Notes under the pieces: model-generated
The model's input: only the letters and a program-made list of their open reading frames with translations
Told to the model about the DNA's origin: nothing
Database searches by the model: none
Made by a program: the position numbers and the translations under genes
Shown here: positions 1-8,011 of the stretch, one piece after another
Numbering within the stretch: the stretch's first letter is position 1
How the letters are laid out: the number at the start of each line of letters is the position of its first letter
NCBI RefSeq assembly: GCF_018224015.1
Contig: NZ_JAGPOT010000011.1
Coordinates: 1 to 64,000, forward strand
Direction: 5' to 3'
DNA from: Pseudarthrobacter albicanus
Lineage (GTDB): Bacteria; Actinomycetota; Actinomycetes; Actinomycetales; Micrococcaceae
Length of the DNA stretch: 64,000 bases

Positions 1-2
1 CC

Positions 3-68
3 ACGGACACCCCGGCCGGCCGTTACACGCCCGGCGACAAACTCCTCACCTTCCTCGAAGCCCTCTGA
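3..68 (+). CDS. C-terminal end of an unidentified protein, cut by the window edge
   Basis: The first bases read as the last 21 codons of a plus-strand frame, ending with the residues TPGDKLLTFLEAL and a TGA at 66-68. The frame is open to the window edge, so the start and any catalytic part lie outside. An ATTATGCCGAC half-site begins at the last base of the stop, and an interrupted HNH gene follows. From that context I infer that this is the end of the gene carried by a mobile element, possibly a recombinase or integrase. The family cannot be proven from 21 residues. Confidence 0.4.
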   Translation, partial: TDTPAGRYTPGDKLLTFLEAL

Positions 69-180
69 TTATGCCGACAAGTATCCCGGGGAACCCCGCC
101 AAATCAGGCTGCCCGGAGCGACATCGGCATAATCCGGACATCGGCATAATGCTCATTATGCCGACATCGGCATAATGAGC
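68..180. repeat. Array of ATTATGCCGACATCGGCATAAT half-sites, probable mobile-element end
   Basis: A half-site ATTATGCCGAC lies at 68-78. Inverted copies GACATCGGCATAAT lie at 120-133 and 137-150. A complete palindrome is at 151-180, with 14-bp arms (GCTCATTATGCCGA and its complement) around a 2-bp centre. The array separates the stop codon at 66-68 from the point where the HNH gene loses its coding sense. Repeated inverted half-sites at a gene junction are what recombinase binding sites or terminal repeats of an element look like; that role is inferred. Confidence 0.6.
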
Positions 181-1733
181 AGAGGATCGTGCCGTTGTCG
201 GTGCCGGTGGACCCGCCGCGGGACCGGTAGCTGATGTGGTGGGCTTCGCACCAGGGCGCGGGGATGGTGCAGCCGGGGAAGGCGCAGCCCTGGTCCCGGG
301 CGGTGAGGGCCTTGCGGATGTGGGGCGGGAAGATCCGTGAGGTCCGGCCGATGTCCAGGATCCTGCCCTGGCCCCCGAGCAGGACCGGGATGATGTCCGC
401 GTCGCAGGCGATCTTCCGGACCGAGGCGGCGGTGACTGGCCCCGGTGAACAGCAGTGTCCCGGTGTTCAGTGTTCCGGTGTTCCCTGTTCCGGTGTGCGA
501 CGCCGTCCGGGCCGCCGCGTCGGTGTTCCCGAGCCTTTCGAGGAGGGCACGGTAGTCGATGGTGACCATGACCTGGGGGCGGAGTCCTCCGGCGGCGGGC
601 AGTCCGCCGGAGGCCAGCGCGGCCTTGCAGGCGCCGATGAGGCCGTCGAGGAGTTTCTGCGGGCGGGAGCGGAGGTCCAGCCCGGCCGCGCCGGGGTCAG
701 TGTCGTCTTCGCCGCCGGCACGCGGGATCGCGGCAGCGGCCGCCCGGGCAGCCGCGGTGGAAGCGGCGGGGCCGGCCCCGGGATCCTGGCCATCGCTGGA
801 AGCGCTGGATGGCCCCGTGCCGCTGGTGCGGGGGTTGGTGGCGGTGTTCATGACGGTGAGGAGCTGTTCGAACTGGTCGGCGGTCGCGAAGATTTCCAGG
901 TGGTGCAGGCCGTGGCGGGGCCGGCGGATGAAGGCGCCCTGGAGCTGGCGCAGGAGCTCTTCGGAGGGTTCCGCACCGTCCTGGTCCAGGGCGTCCGCCC
1001 AGCGCCGGGCGATCCGGACCAGGAAGTCCGGGTCGTTCCCGGCGGCGGTGCGCGTCAGGGCGTGCTCCATCGCCGCCGCGGCCGCGGCGTCGCAGGTGTG
1101 CCGGACGCCGTCCAGCGCCAGGGCGATGATGGTCGCGGACCGGGACGGGACCTCCCCGGCGGCCACGGCCTCGCCGAGTTCCGCCCGGAGGGCAGGCAGC
1201 GGCTGCCGGCCGGCGAGTACCGGGCGCGGCAGCACGCTGCCGGCAAGGGACAAACGGCGGCGGGCCTCCGCGGCGCTGATCCGCAGCCGCGCCCGCAGGA
1301 ACTCCGTGGTGTTCCGGAAGCCGTCATCCACCGGCACGGCCCCGCCGGACCCGGCGGCACAGCCCGGGCTGCCGGCAGGGCTGTCGCCAGGGCTGTCCCG
1401 CCACCCCGTGGCCCACGACGTGGGGGCCGTGAAAGCCGTGGCGGCCGGCAGTTTCCTGGCCCGGTCCACCGCCCCGGCCGCGACGAGCTGCAGATACTCC
1501 ACGGTCCGCGAGAGTTCCTCCACCCGGCCGGCGAAATCGGTGGCGTCGGTCAGGCGGAAGGCTGCTGAATCGGCAACCGCCGTCGTGCCCAGACCCTGCA
1601 GCAGCGCCAGCGCGCCGTCGAGCGCCTCAGACCATGGCGGGACGGGAGCCGCAGCCCGCCGCGGGCCGCCGGGGAACATCCCGGCGTCCGGCCAGGCGGC
1701 CGGATCCGGGATGAAATCTCCAATGGCTTCCAT
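181..1733 (-). pseudogene. DUF222 / HNH endonuclease (13E12-repeat type), frameshifted and truncated
   Basis: The start is taken as the ATG at 1731-1733 (MEAIGDF), two bases after a GAGGGGAG ribosome-binding site, rather than an upstream in-frame start. The N-terminal 300 or so residues match the DUF222 helical domain found next to HNH nucleases in actinobacteria (REP13E12-type proteins). The reading frame then breaks at a run of four C residues (440-443, plus strand). Removing one base restores VTAASVRKIACDADIIP, GCAFPGC and the HNH core CEAHHISY. The restored frame runs to TDNGTILCS and then enters the ATTATGCC repeat array, so the last HNH histidines and the C-terminus are missing. Two independent lesions make it a likely pseudogene. 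The single-base slip could also be a sequencing error; the truncation could not. Confidence 0.8.
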
Positions 1734-1841
1734 GACTCCCCTCTTCCAGAGACCTACGACGTTATTAGCCCGGCGGCGCTGGCAGGCCCCCGCCCGCAAA
1801 GCGTCGCCAGACTACGGCTTCCCCGGGGACAGGTCTCGTCC

Positions 1842-2429
1842 GTGGGAAACTGGACGCATGGACAGCCCAGTTGCCCCACGCTCGGGGAATCACTATCCGG
1901 CGGGATCTTTTCGGTGGAACCCCGCCGGCCCTTGGGACCCCGCGATCCCGGTGACGCCTGGGTCGAAGGGGACCTCGGGAAATTCTGGGGGCGTTTCGGC
2001 TCGGCCGGACTCCTCGTTCACGATCCGGCCAAGGGCGTCCTGCTCCAGCACCGCGCCTTGTGGAGCGATCAAGGCGGCACGTGGGGACTCCCGGGAGGCG
2101 CCCTGCACCAGGGCGAGGAGGCTGTCCACGGGGCGCTGCGAGAGGCCAGGGAAGAAGCTGCCGTCCCGCCGGAGAGCCTCCGCATCCTGTTCACATCCGT
2201 GTTCGACGTCGGCTATTGGTCCTACACCACCGTCGCCGCGCAGGTGGTCGAGCCCTTTGAACCGGCCATCAGCGACCCGGAAAGCCTCGAACTGGCGTGG
2301 GTGGGGATCGACCGCGTCAGCACCAAGGAACTGCACCCGGGGTTCGCCGCGGCCTGGCCCGCCCTTCGCAGCAGGCTCCAGGGCGTGGCCACCGGCATAG
2401 ACGCCGGCCGGAACATCAGCGAGGGCTAA
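1842..2429 (+). CDS. Nudix hydrolase
   Basis: The 195-residue protein carries a Nudix box at residues 86-108: GALHQGE, seven residues, then REAREEAAV. The acidic REXXEE core that binds magnesium is complete. The last glycine of the consensus is alanine. The family cleaves nucleoside diphosphates linked to another moiety; the substrate cannot be read from sequence. The GTG at 1842 gives the longest form. An in-frame GTG at 1914 (VEPRRPLGPRDPGDAW) is an equally reasonable start, since the first 24 residues look unstructured. An ATG at 1861-area positions is out of frame. The gene stands alone, divergent from the HNH pseudogene. Confidence 0.8.
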   Translation: MGNWTHGQPSCPTLGESLSGGIFSVEPRRPLGPRDPGDAWVEGDLGKFWGRFGSAGLLVHDPAKGVLLQHRALWSDQGGTWGLPGGALHQGEEAVHGALREAREEAAVPPESLRILFTSVFDVGYWSYTTVAAQVVEPFEPAISDPESLELAWVGIDRVSTKELHPGFAAAWPALRSRLQGVATGIDAGRNISEG

Positions 2430-2499
2430 ACGGCCAAGGCACCACCCGCAGTTTCCGGCACGCATTCCGCGATGGCCCGGCCGGTCCTAAGGTACGAGC

Positions 2500-3027
2500 A
2501 TGACTACCGAAAACCCAACCCCGCATCCTGTCCGGCAGCTGCGCCTCGTCGTCGAGACGGAGGACTACGACGCTGCCCTGACGTTCTACCGCGACGTTCT
2601 CGGGCTGGTGGAGCGCGAGGTCATCCCCAGCGAAGGGGATGCACGCATCACGATTCTCGAAGCAGGCCGGGCCACCCTGGAGCTCTCAAACCCGGCACAG
2701 ATCAGGATGATCGACCAGGTCGAGGCAGACGGCCAGCCGAGCGCGAAGATCCGCGTTGCCTTCGAGGTCGAAGACGCCGAAACCGCCACGGGGGCTCTCG
2801 TGAAAGCAGGAGGAAGCCTCATCGCGGAGCCGCGGGAAACGCCGTGGCGGTCGCTGAACTCCAGGCTCAGCGGGCCGGCCGGACTGCAGATCACGCTGTT
2901 CCAGGAACTGGACGCGCCCGCAGAGCCAACCGAGGGCCCAGACACCGGCCCAGTCACCGGTCCAGCCAGCACCGCTCCAGCCGCTGCGGCTCCGGCCACG
3001 GACTCTCCGGCCACTGACAGTCCCTGA
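2500..3027 (+). CDS. VOC-fold (glyoxalase/bleomycin resistance-like) protein
   Basis: This 175-residue protein has one vicinal-oxygen-chelate module. RLVVETEDYDAALTFYRDVLGL near residues 15-36 is the typical first beta-alpha unit, and a second half follows with SGPAGLQITLFQ near residue 128. The usual first metal-ligand histidine is replaced by a hydrophobic strand (LRLVVET), so metal-dependent catalysis is doubtful and a binding role is possible. The last 40 residues are a low-complexity Pro/Thr/Ala tail with GPDTGPVTGP- and ATDSP-type repeats. It lies 70 bp downstream of the Nudix gene on the same strand; a functional link is not evident. Confidence 0.75.
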   Translation: MTTENPTPHPVRQLRLVVETEDYDAALTFYRDVLGLVEREVIPSEGDARITILEAGRATLELSNPAQIRMIDQVEADGQPSAKIRVAFEVEDAETATGALVKAGGSLIAEPRETPWRSLNSRLSGPAGLQITLFQELDAPAEPTEGPDTGPVTGPASTAPAAAAPATDSPATDSP

Positions 3028-3052
3028 GCCCGCAGCCCGCCATGAAGAAGTC

Positions 3053-3547
3053 TCAGGCCTGCTTGGGCGCCGGGCGGCGGCGGTAGAGCCAGATGAGTCC
3101 CAGGATGGGCAGCAGCAGCGGAATGAAGCCGTAGCCGCGGCCGAACAGGGACCAGACGGTCTCGTGCGGGAAGTTGACGGAGTCGAAGAGACTCAACGCG
3201 CCCACCACCAGCACGCCGATCAGTTCCACGAGCACGGCCGTCACGGAGATCTTGAACCAGGTCCGGCCGGGCTTTGCCAGCGACACCGTTGCCACGATGT
3301 ACACGACGGCGGCGAAGGCGGACAGCAGGTAGGCCAGCGGCGCTTCGGCGAATTTGGTGAGGATCTGGTAGGCCGCCCGGGCCGTCGCCGAAAGGGCAAA
3401 CACTGCGTAGACGGCGATCAGCAACCGCCCGGGGCCCGTGTTGCGGGTGTCGGTCGACGCCGGGCCGGCGGCTGCCGGAGTTTCCCCCGGGCCGGTCCCG
3501 GTGTCCTGCGGCGAAGGTTTTGCCGTCACGTTCTGTTCCTCTTCCAT
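3053..3547 (-). CDS. Small integral membrane protein of unknown function
   Basis: The 164-residue protein starts with a polar Pro/Thr/Gly-rich segment (about 40 residues). About four hydrophobic helices follow: LLIAVYAVFALSA, LAYLLSAFAAVVYIVATV, ISVTAVLVELIGVLVVGAL and IPLLLPILGLIWLY. It ends in a positively charged tail, RRRPAPKQA, which suggests a cytosolic C-terminus. The ATG start lies one base after the TGA of the upstream membrane protein, so the two are translationally linked, and both follow truB. I do not recognise a named family. The pair may act together in the membrane; that is inference from spacing. Confidence 0.7.
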   Translation of the reverse strand: MEEEQNVTAKPSPQDTGTGPGETPAAAGPASTDTRNTGPGRLLIAVYAVFALSATARAAYQILTKFAEAPLAYLLSAFAAVVYIVATVSLAKPGRTWFKISVTAVLVELIGVLVVGALSLFDSVNFPHETVWSLFGRGYGFIPLLLPILGLIWLYRRRPAPKQA

Positions 3548-3548
3548 G

Positions 3549-3902
3549 TCAGTACCAGATCTGGTTCATGCGGGCGGCCATCACCAGGGCGGTGACGCCG
3601 ACAGCCGCCAGGACAAAGTTGCTCCAGCGGGTCCGTTCCAGGATGGACCAGTACACCGCGCCGACCGGCAGCATCAGGGCGGTCACCAGATAGCCCCAGA
3701 ATTCCCAGGGCTCCCCCGCGATCCGCTCCCCACCCAGGACCCGGACGATGGAACCGACCAGGTACACCAGCAGGGACAGTTCGACGGCGGCCACCGACAG
3801 GATCGTCGTGTCGTTCGGGGCCTTCTTCAGGATGCCCGCGGTGGCGCAGATGATCGTGGAGAGCAGCCCGACCACGAGGATGATGTAGAAAAACGCGTCC
3901 AA
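3549..3902 (-). CDS. Small membrane protein of unknown function, TTG start
   Basis: A 117-residue protein with four predicted transmembrane helices: FFYIILVVGLLSTIICATAGI, ILSVAAVELSLLVYLVGSIV, WGYLVTALMLPVGAVYW and NFVLAAVGVTALVMAARM. The only sensible start is TTG at 3902 (plus-strand CAA), two bases after the truB stop. Initiation therefore probably relies on coupling to truB translation. Its stop is one base before the ATG of the next membrane gene. The operon is truB, this gene, then the 164-residue gene. No catalytic motif is visible and I do not assign a function. Confidence 0.7.
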   Translation of the reverse strand: MDAFFYIILVVGLLSTIICATAGILKKAPNDTTILSVAAVELSLLVYLVGSIVRVLGGERIAGEPWEFWGYLVTALMLPVGAVYWSILERTRWSNFVLAAVGVTALVMAARMNQIWY

Positions 3903-3904
3903 GA

Positions 3905-4906
3905 CTAGTCGGCCTGCTTTTCGGTCCGCTGTTCAGTCCGCTGTTCCGGAGCAGGGACCCTGGCGCCGTTTTCGCTGGCGCCCGTTTCCCCGGCGCGCTT
4001 CTCGTTGTCGGGCGCAAAGACCAGCACGGGCTTGGCGTAGCTTCCCGCATCGGCCAGCAGGGCCACCAGCGTGCCGTCCGGTGCGAACGCAGCGGCGGGC
4101 TTGTCTGCCGTCGCGGCTTCAGGCGTTCCGGCGGCAGCCCCGGCGGCGATCCTGCGGCCGAAGGAGAGCTCGGTGGTTTCCGCGTCGCTGAGTTCGCGGT
4201 TCGGCATCAGGGCCCGGGCCGCCTGGGACATTTCCAGGACGTCCAGTTCCTCGGCCAGCTGCTCCAGCGTGCGCGCCTGGTCCAGGGTGTACGGGCCCAC
4301 CTGGGTCCGGCGCAGCGCCGTCAGGTGGCCGCCGACGCCGAGGCCCTCCCCCAGGTCACGGGCCAGGGCGCGGATATAGGTGCCGGAGGAGCATTCCACG
4401 GTGACGTCGACGTCGAGTGCCTCGCCGTCGCGCACCCGGCGGACCCCGTGGACATCGAAGCGGTGGATGGTGACCGGGCGGGAGGCCAGTTTGACCTCTT
4501 CGCCGGACCTGACGCGGGCGTAGGCGCGTTCGCCGTTGACCTTGATGGCGCTGACGCTGCTGGGAACCTGGGAGATCTCACCGGTCAGGACGGCGACGCC
4601 GGCGCGGAGGGCTTCCTCGGTGACCGCGGCGGCGCTGCGGGTGGCAGTGACCTCGCCCTCGGCGTCGTCGGTCACCGTGGACTCGCCGAGCCGGATCGTG
4701 GCCGTATAGGTCTTGGAGGTGCCCACAATGTAGGTCAGCAGCCGGGTGGCCTTGTTGATGCCGACCACCAGCACGCCGGTGGCCATCGGGTCCAGGGTCC
4801 CGGCATGGCCCACCTTTCGGGTACCGGCGATCCGCCGCATCCGTCCAACCACATCGTGGCTGGTCCAGCCTTGCGGCTTGTCCACTATCACCAGTCCAGA
4901 AAGCAC
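3905..4906 (-). CDS. truB: tRNA pseudouridine-55 synthase TruB
   Basis: TruB isomerises uridine 55 in the T-loop of tRNAs. The 333-residue protein opens with GLVIVDKPQGWTSHDVVGR and the catalytic signature HAGTLDPMATGVLVV, in which Asp39 is the conserved nucleophile. SGTYIRALARDLGE near residue 180 is the second family signature. A C-terminal region of about 60 residues, rich in Glu, Ala and Gly, extends past the core and varies among actinobacteria. In many genomes truB sits directly after rbfA. Here the aminotransferase, a microprotein and a deaminase gene separate them. It heads a short operon with two membrane proteins. Confidence 0.95.
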   Translation of the reverse strand: MLSGLVIVDKPQGWTSHDVVGRMRRIAGTRKVGHAGTLDPMATGVLVVGINKATRLLTYIVGTSKTYTATIRLGESTVTDDAEGEVTATRSAAAVTEEALRAGVAVLTGEISQVPSSVSAIKVNGERAYARVRSGEEVKLASRPVTIHRFDVHGVRRVRDGEALDVDVTVECSSGTYIRALARDLGEGLGVGGHLTALRRTQVGPYTLDQARTLEQLAEELDVLEMSQAARALMPNRELSDAETTELSFGRRIAAGAAAGTPEAATADKPAAAFAPDGTLVALLADAGSYAKPVLVFAPDNEKRAGETGASENGARVPAPEQRTEQRTEKQAD

Positions 4907-5052
4907 GCTCCCCAGTATATCTGCGCCCGGCGCGCCGCCGACGACGCGCCGCCGACGACGGGCCCGCGCCCGGGCTCCTCCGCCGCCGGCCGGCTCCGGC
5001 CGGACCTTCCCCCGTTTTGCCCTGCCCGGGCCCGGGGCTGCTGGCGGTTAGG

Positions 5053-6219
5053 ATGGCTGACATGCCCGAGCTTGCCGCCCATGTCCGCGACGTCCCGGCC
5101 AACCAGATCCGTGAGATAACCGAAGCCGCCTGGGCCACCCCCGGTGCGATCGTGCTGAGCATCGGAGAGCCGGGTTTCCCCGTCCCGCGCCACATCCTCG
5201 AGGCCGGGATGGCGTGCCTGGACAGGGACGAGACCAACTACACCCCCAACGCCGGGATCCCGGCGCTGCGCGAGGCCTTCGCCGCCAGGTTCGCCGCGCA
5301 CAACGCGACGCCGGTCGGCCCGGACCGGGTGTACGTGGTCGGCGGCGCCCAGCAGGGCCTGCATTTGGCCATGAGCCTGCTGCTCTCCCCCGGGGACGAA
5401 ATCCTCATCCCGAACCCGGGCTACCCTACGTTCGTGATGACCGGCAGCCTGCTGAATGCCGCACCGGTGCGGTATCCGCTCTATCCGGAGCACGATTTCC
5501 AGCCGCGGATCCAGGACATCGAGGCCCTGATCACGCCGCGGACCAAGGTCCTGGTCCTCAATTCACCCTCCAACCCGCTGGGTGCCGTCGTGGGCGAGGA
5601 ACTCACCCGCAGCCTCGTGGAACTGGCCCTTCGGCACGACCTGTGGATCATCTCCGACGAATGCTATGAGGCGTTCACCTACGATGTCCCCCATGTCAGC
5701 CCGGCCCGCTTCGACAGCGATGTCCCCGGCGAGGCGCGCGTGTTCACCTCGCTGACCCTGTCCAAGACCTACGGGCTGACAGGGCTCCGGATCGGAGCGC
5801 TGATCTGCCCGCCCGGTCTGGAACAGAAGATGAACAACGTGATGGAGTCGATCGTCTCGTGTGTGGCATCGCCGTCGCAGTACGCCGCCCTGGCGGCGCT
5901 GACCGGGCCGCAGGACTACGTCCGCGACGCCCACGCCCATTACCGGGCCAACCGGGATGCGGCCTCCGCGGTGCTGCGGCCCAGGGGGATCCCGTTCCTC
6001 ACCGCGCAGGGGGCGTTCTACCTGTGGGCGGACGTTTCCCACATCAGCGGCGGGGATGTACGGGCCTGGGTCCGGCGCTTCCTGGCGGATTCCGGGGTGG
6101 CCTTCGCCCCGGGCACGGCGTTCGGTTCCATCGGCGAGGGCTGGATCCGGATCGCCCTCTGCGGCAGCCGTGCGGACCTCGTCGAAGGCCTCGGCCGGCT
6201 CCCCGCCCGGCAGGGCTGA
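5053..6219 (+). CDS. PLP-dependent class I aminotransferase
   Basis: A fold-type I aminotransferase of 388 residues. Visible landmarks are NYTPNAGIPALREA near residue 62, NPGYPTF (121-127), the cofactor-anchoring Asn174 in SPSNPLG, Asp202 and Tyr205 in SDECYEAF, and the Schiff-base Lys238 in SLTLSKTYGLTGLRIGAL. It resembles aspartate/aromatic aminotransferase-like proteins; the amino donor cannot be stated. ATG 5053 is chosen because the alternative start 36 bases upstream adds only a GC-biased, nonconserved extension. It is divergent from truB across a GC-rich 146-bp interval that includes a short GCGCCGCCGACGAC-type tandem duplication. Confidence 0.9.
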   Translation: MADMPELAAHVRDVPANQIREITEAAWATPGAIVLSIGEPGFPVPRHILEAGMACLDRDETNYTPNAGIPALREAFAARFAAHNATPVGPDRVYVVGGAQQGLHLAMSLLLSPGDEILIPNPGYPTFVMTGSLLNAAPVRYPLYPEHDFQPRIQDIEALITPRTKVLVLNSPSNPLGAVVGEELTRSLVELALRHDLWIISDECYEAFTYDVPHVSPARFDSDVPGEARVFTSLTLSKTYGLTGLRIGALICPPGLEQKMNNVMESIVSCVASPSQYAALAALTGPQDYVRDAHAHYRANRDAASAVLRPRGIPFLTAQGAFYLWADVSHISGGDVRAWVRRFLADSGVAFAPGTAFGSIGEGWIRIALCGSRADLVEGLGRLPARQG

Positions 6220-6371
6220 ACCGCCAGGCTGGGTCACGAGGCTGGGTCGCCAGGCCGGGCCGCCAGACCGGTGGGTCGATAGCCCCTACCGCCGGTACGG
6301 CAGGCGCCGTAGCCTGAGCCCACGGCACTTTGCGCTCGAAGTGCCGGAGTTTCCAGCCGAGAGGGTACATC

Positions 6372-6569
6372 ATGTGGTGGCAGGACTTGCTGTGGGGTAT
6401 CTGGAACGGGCTGACCGCGTGGATCGTGCTGATCGTCCATGTCTTCGGGGTCTGGAGCGAGTTCCCCTTCTACAACTCCGCCCGTTCCGGCAACTGGTAT
6501 GACTTCGGCTTCCTGCTGGGCATGGGATCGCCCCTGCTGGGCGGCCTGAGATTCAGGTCCCGGCGCTGA
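6372..6569 (+). CDS. 65-residue tryptophan-rich membrane microprotein
   Basis: The frame MWWQDLLWGIWNGLTAWIVL is followed by a hydrophobic stretch through HVFGVW and a polar tail ending GLRFRSRR. Six tryptophans occur in 65 residues, five of them in the first 18. The single hydrophobic segment and basic C-terminus suggest a membrane-inserted peptide with its C-terminus inside. ATG 6372 is chosen over an in-frame upstream start at 6330 because the upstream part has no membrane-protein character. Small proteins with this look are found beside membrane genes in high-GC actinobacteria and generally have no assigned function. An inverted-repeat element follows the gene. Confidence 0.6.
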   Translation: MWWQDLLWGIWNGLTAWIVLIVHVFGVWSEFPFYNSARSGNWYDFGFLLGMGSPLLGGLRFRSRR

Positions 6570-6586
6570 GCCGCACCGGCGTGTGG

Positions 6587-6674
6587 CCGCGGTCCGGGGC
6601 TACTTTGAAGTCCCAAGCCACGGAATCCCGGCCGGGCGACGGCGTGTCGGCGCCAAAGTCCCCCCGGACCGCGG
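6587..6674. repeat. Inverted-repeat element, copy A of three (46-nt spacer)
   Basis: The left arm reads CCGCGGTCCGGGG, two variable bases, then ACTTTG. The right arm is its complement: CAAAGT, two bases, CCCCGGACCGCGG. The spacer between ACTTTG and CAAAGT is exactly 46 nt (6608-6653). It lies between two convergent genes, the microprotein and the deaminase, so it may also act as a two-way transcription terminator. Related copies lie at 14664-14754 and 49341-49420. Confidence 0.8.
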
Positions 6675-6708
6675 ACGGCACCGCCGCCTGGGGATGATTC
6701 GGACGGGG

Positions 6709-7194
6709 TCAGTACTCGGTGCGGTCAGGATTATCGCGCCACGCGTGGAAGGGAAGGTCCGACGCCGGGAGATCAGTGTGGCTCACCGGCATCAGCTCCG
6801 GACGGTCCCCGTCGAAGTATTCGTGGAAGAGGGCATCGTCGAAGCCTGCCGCGGCGGCGCTGTACCGGTCCGCCGCGAAGTACACCCGGTCCACGCGCGC
6901 CCACAAAGCCGCGGCCAGGCAGAGCGGGCACGGCTCGCAGCTGGCGTACAGCACGGCCCCGCTGAGGTCGAAGCTGCCGGACGCGGCCGCTGCCTTGCGG
7001 ATGGCCACAACCTCGGCATGGGCAGTGGGGTCGTTGTCCAGGGTCACCCGGTTGACGCCGTCGTGGGTCCGGCCGTCCGCGGTGACTACGACCGCGCCGA
7101 ACGGCCCGCCGCCGTCGGACACGTTCCGGACGGCGAGGCGGATGGCCTGATTGAGGAATTCCCCGATGACATGGGCTGGGGGCTGCATCGTCAT
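6709..7194 (-). CDS. Nucleoside/guanine deaminase, CDA-fold zinc enzyme
   Basis: The protein (161 residues from the ATG at 7194) has the cytidine-deaminase-fold zinc site. His59 and the proton-shuttling Glu61 sit in TAHAEVVAIR, and Cys89 and Cys92 in SCEPCPLC. PFGAVVV near residue 31 and the C-terminal aromatic/acid region (FFDGDRPEL-like, HAWRDNPDRTEY) resemble guanine deaminases of the GuaD type rather than tRNA adenosine deaminases. Probable reaction: guanine to xanthine plus ammonia in purine salvage. The start is placed at MTMQPPAH; the 26 residues upstream read through a GC-rich intergenic region. An rbfA-side terminator lies just upstream. Confidence 0.85.
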   Translation of the reverse strand: MTMQPPAHVIGEFLNQAIRLAVRNVSDGGGPFGAVVVTADGRTHDGVNRVTLDNDPTAHAEVVAIRKAAAASGSFDLSGAVLYASCEPCPLCLAAALWARVDRVYFAADRYSAAAAGFDDALFHEYFDGDRPELMPVSHTDLPASDLPFHAWRDNPDRTEY

Positions 7195-7240
7195 GGTCCG
7201 ATCATAGCCAGAGGAGCGGGCGCCGCACACGCGGAAGACA

Positions 7241-7275
7241 GAAGTGGCCGGACCCGTTGCCGGTCCGGCCACTTC
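7241..7275. terminator. Perfect 14-bp stem, probable rbfA terminator
   Basis: GAAGTGGCCGGACC (7241-7254) pairs with GGTCCGGCCACTTC (7262-7275) around a 7-nt loop, 21 bases downstream of the rbfA stop. No long T run follows on the minus strand, so termination strength is uncertain. Confidence 0.6.
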
Positions 7276-7296
7276 CCCTGCAGAATTCCCGCGGTC

Positions 7297-7824
7297 CTAC
7301 CTGGTGCTGCCCTGGTCCTTGTTGCTGTCCTCGTCGATCTCGTCGTCGTCGATCAGGTCCAGGTCCTCTTCGTCGAAGTCGTCCTCGTCGAGTTCCACGT
7401 CCTGGGGCGTGTCGGACTTGTACGGATCGGCGTCGCCCGCGTGCTGGGCGCTTGCGGCGAGGGCAGCCACTTCGGCGTCGCGCTTCTTCGCGGCCCGGAG
7501 CAGTTCCTCAAGGTTGGACGCGTTAACCGGGATCTGGTCCGCCACGAACTCGAGCGTGGGAGTGAGCCGCACGGTGATATTGCGGCCGACTTCCTGCCGG
7601 AGCACGCCCTTGGCCTTCTCCAGGCCCTTGGCGGCCTCGGCCTGGACCACCTGGTCACCGAGCACCGTGTAGTAGACCGTGGCGTGCTGCAAGTCATTGG
7701 TCACCCGGGCATCCGTGACAGTAATGCCCTCCAGCCGCGGATCCTTGACCTTCCGGCCCAAAGCCTCGGCAACGACAACCTTAATCCGCTGCGCCAACTT
7801 GGCAGCCCGTGCGGGATCAGCCAT
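7297..7824 (-). CDS. rbfA: Ribosome-binding factor A
   Basis: RbfA is a KH-fold protein that binds the 30S subunit and helps mature the 5' end of 16S rRNA. The 175-residue form starts at the ATG at 7824 (MADPARAAKLAQRI), eight bases after an AGGAG site; a longer upstream frame is not supported. Family landmarks are LAQRIKVVVAEALGRKVKDPRL, VTVTDARVTNDLQHATVYYTVLG-like strands and RLTPTLEFVAD. The last 35 residues are extremely acidic (DEDDFDEEDLDLIDDDEIDED), a tail seen in related actinobacteria and possibly important for ribosome exit. It follows infB across 234 bp with two strong hairpins, so it may be transcribed partly on its own. Confidence 0.95.
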   Translation of the reverse strand: MADPARAAKLAQRIKVVVAEALGRKVKDPRLEGITVTDARVTNDLQHATVYYTVLGDQVVQAEAAKGLEKAKGVLRQEVGRNITVRLTPTLEFVADQIPVNASNLEELLRAAKKRDAEVAALAASAQHAGDADPYKSDTPQDVELDEDDFDEEDLDLIDDDEIDEDSNKDQGSTR

Positions 7825-7968
7825 TTTTGCTCCTAAATTCTTGAGTACGACGGCGCCGTAGCGGCTGACGTACACATGTTGAGTTTGCTGCCACGCGCCC
7901 AAGGCGAGTCCACGACGGACCCGTTGGATTTTTCCGGCGGCCTGGGAGTGGCATCGGGCCTACCGGAG

Positions 7969-8005
7969 CTGGGCGGCACAGGATCGCAGATCCAGTGCCG
8001 CCCAG
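7969..8005. terminator. Nested hairpin in the infB-rbfA interval
   Basis: CTGGGCGGCAC (7969-7979) pairs perfectly with GTGCCGCCCAG (7995-8005). Inside the loop GGATC pairs with GATCC, giving a nearly continuous stem. It follows the 8012-8044 hairpin in the direction of infB transcription and may attenuate read-through into rbfA. Confidence 0.55.
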
Positions 8006-8011
8006 CGTAGG

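Noticed and set aside
440..443. DUF222/HNH frame change considered as programmed ribosomal frameshifting
   Set aside because: The C4 run is short, without a slippery heptamer or evident stimulatory element, and the gene is also truncated.
1858..2400. Alternative frame starting at the ATG near 1858
   Set aside because: It lacks the Nudix motif and runs out of frame with the conserved box.
4929..4956. GCGCCGCCGACGAC-type tandem duplication between truB and the aminotransferase
   Set aside because: Only two short GC-rich units; compositional bias is enough to explain it.
6583..7836. 417-residue plus-strand open frame opposite the deaminase and rbfA genes
   Set aside because: No recognisable domain; both minus-strand genes under it carry complete family signatures.
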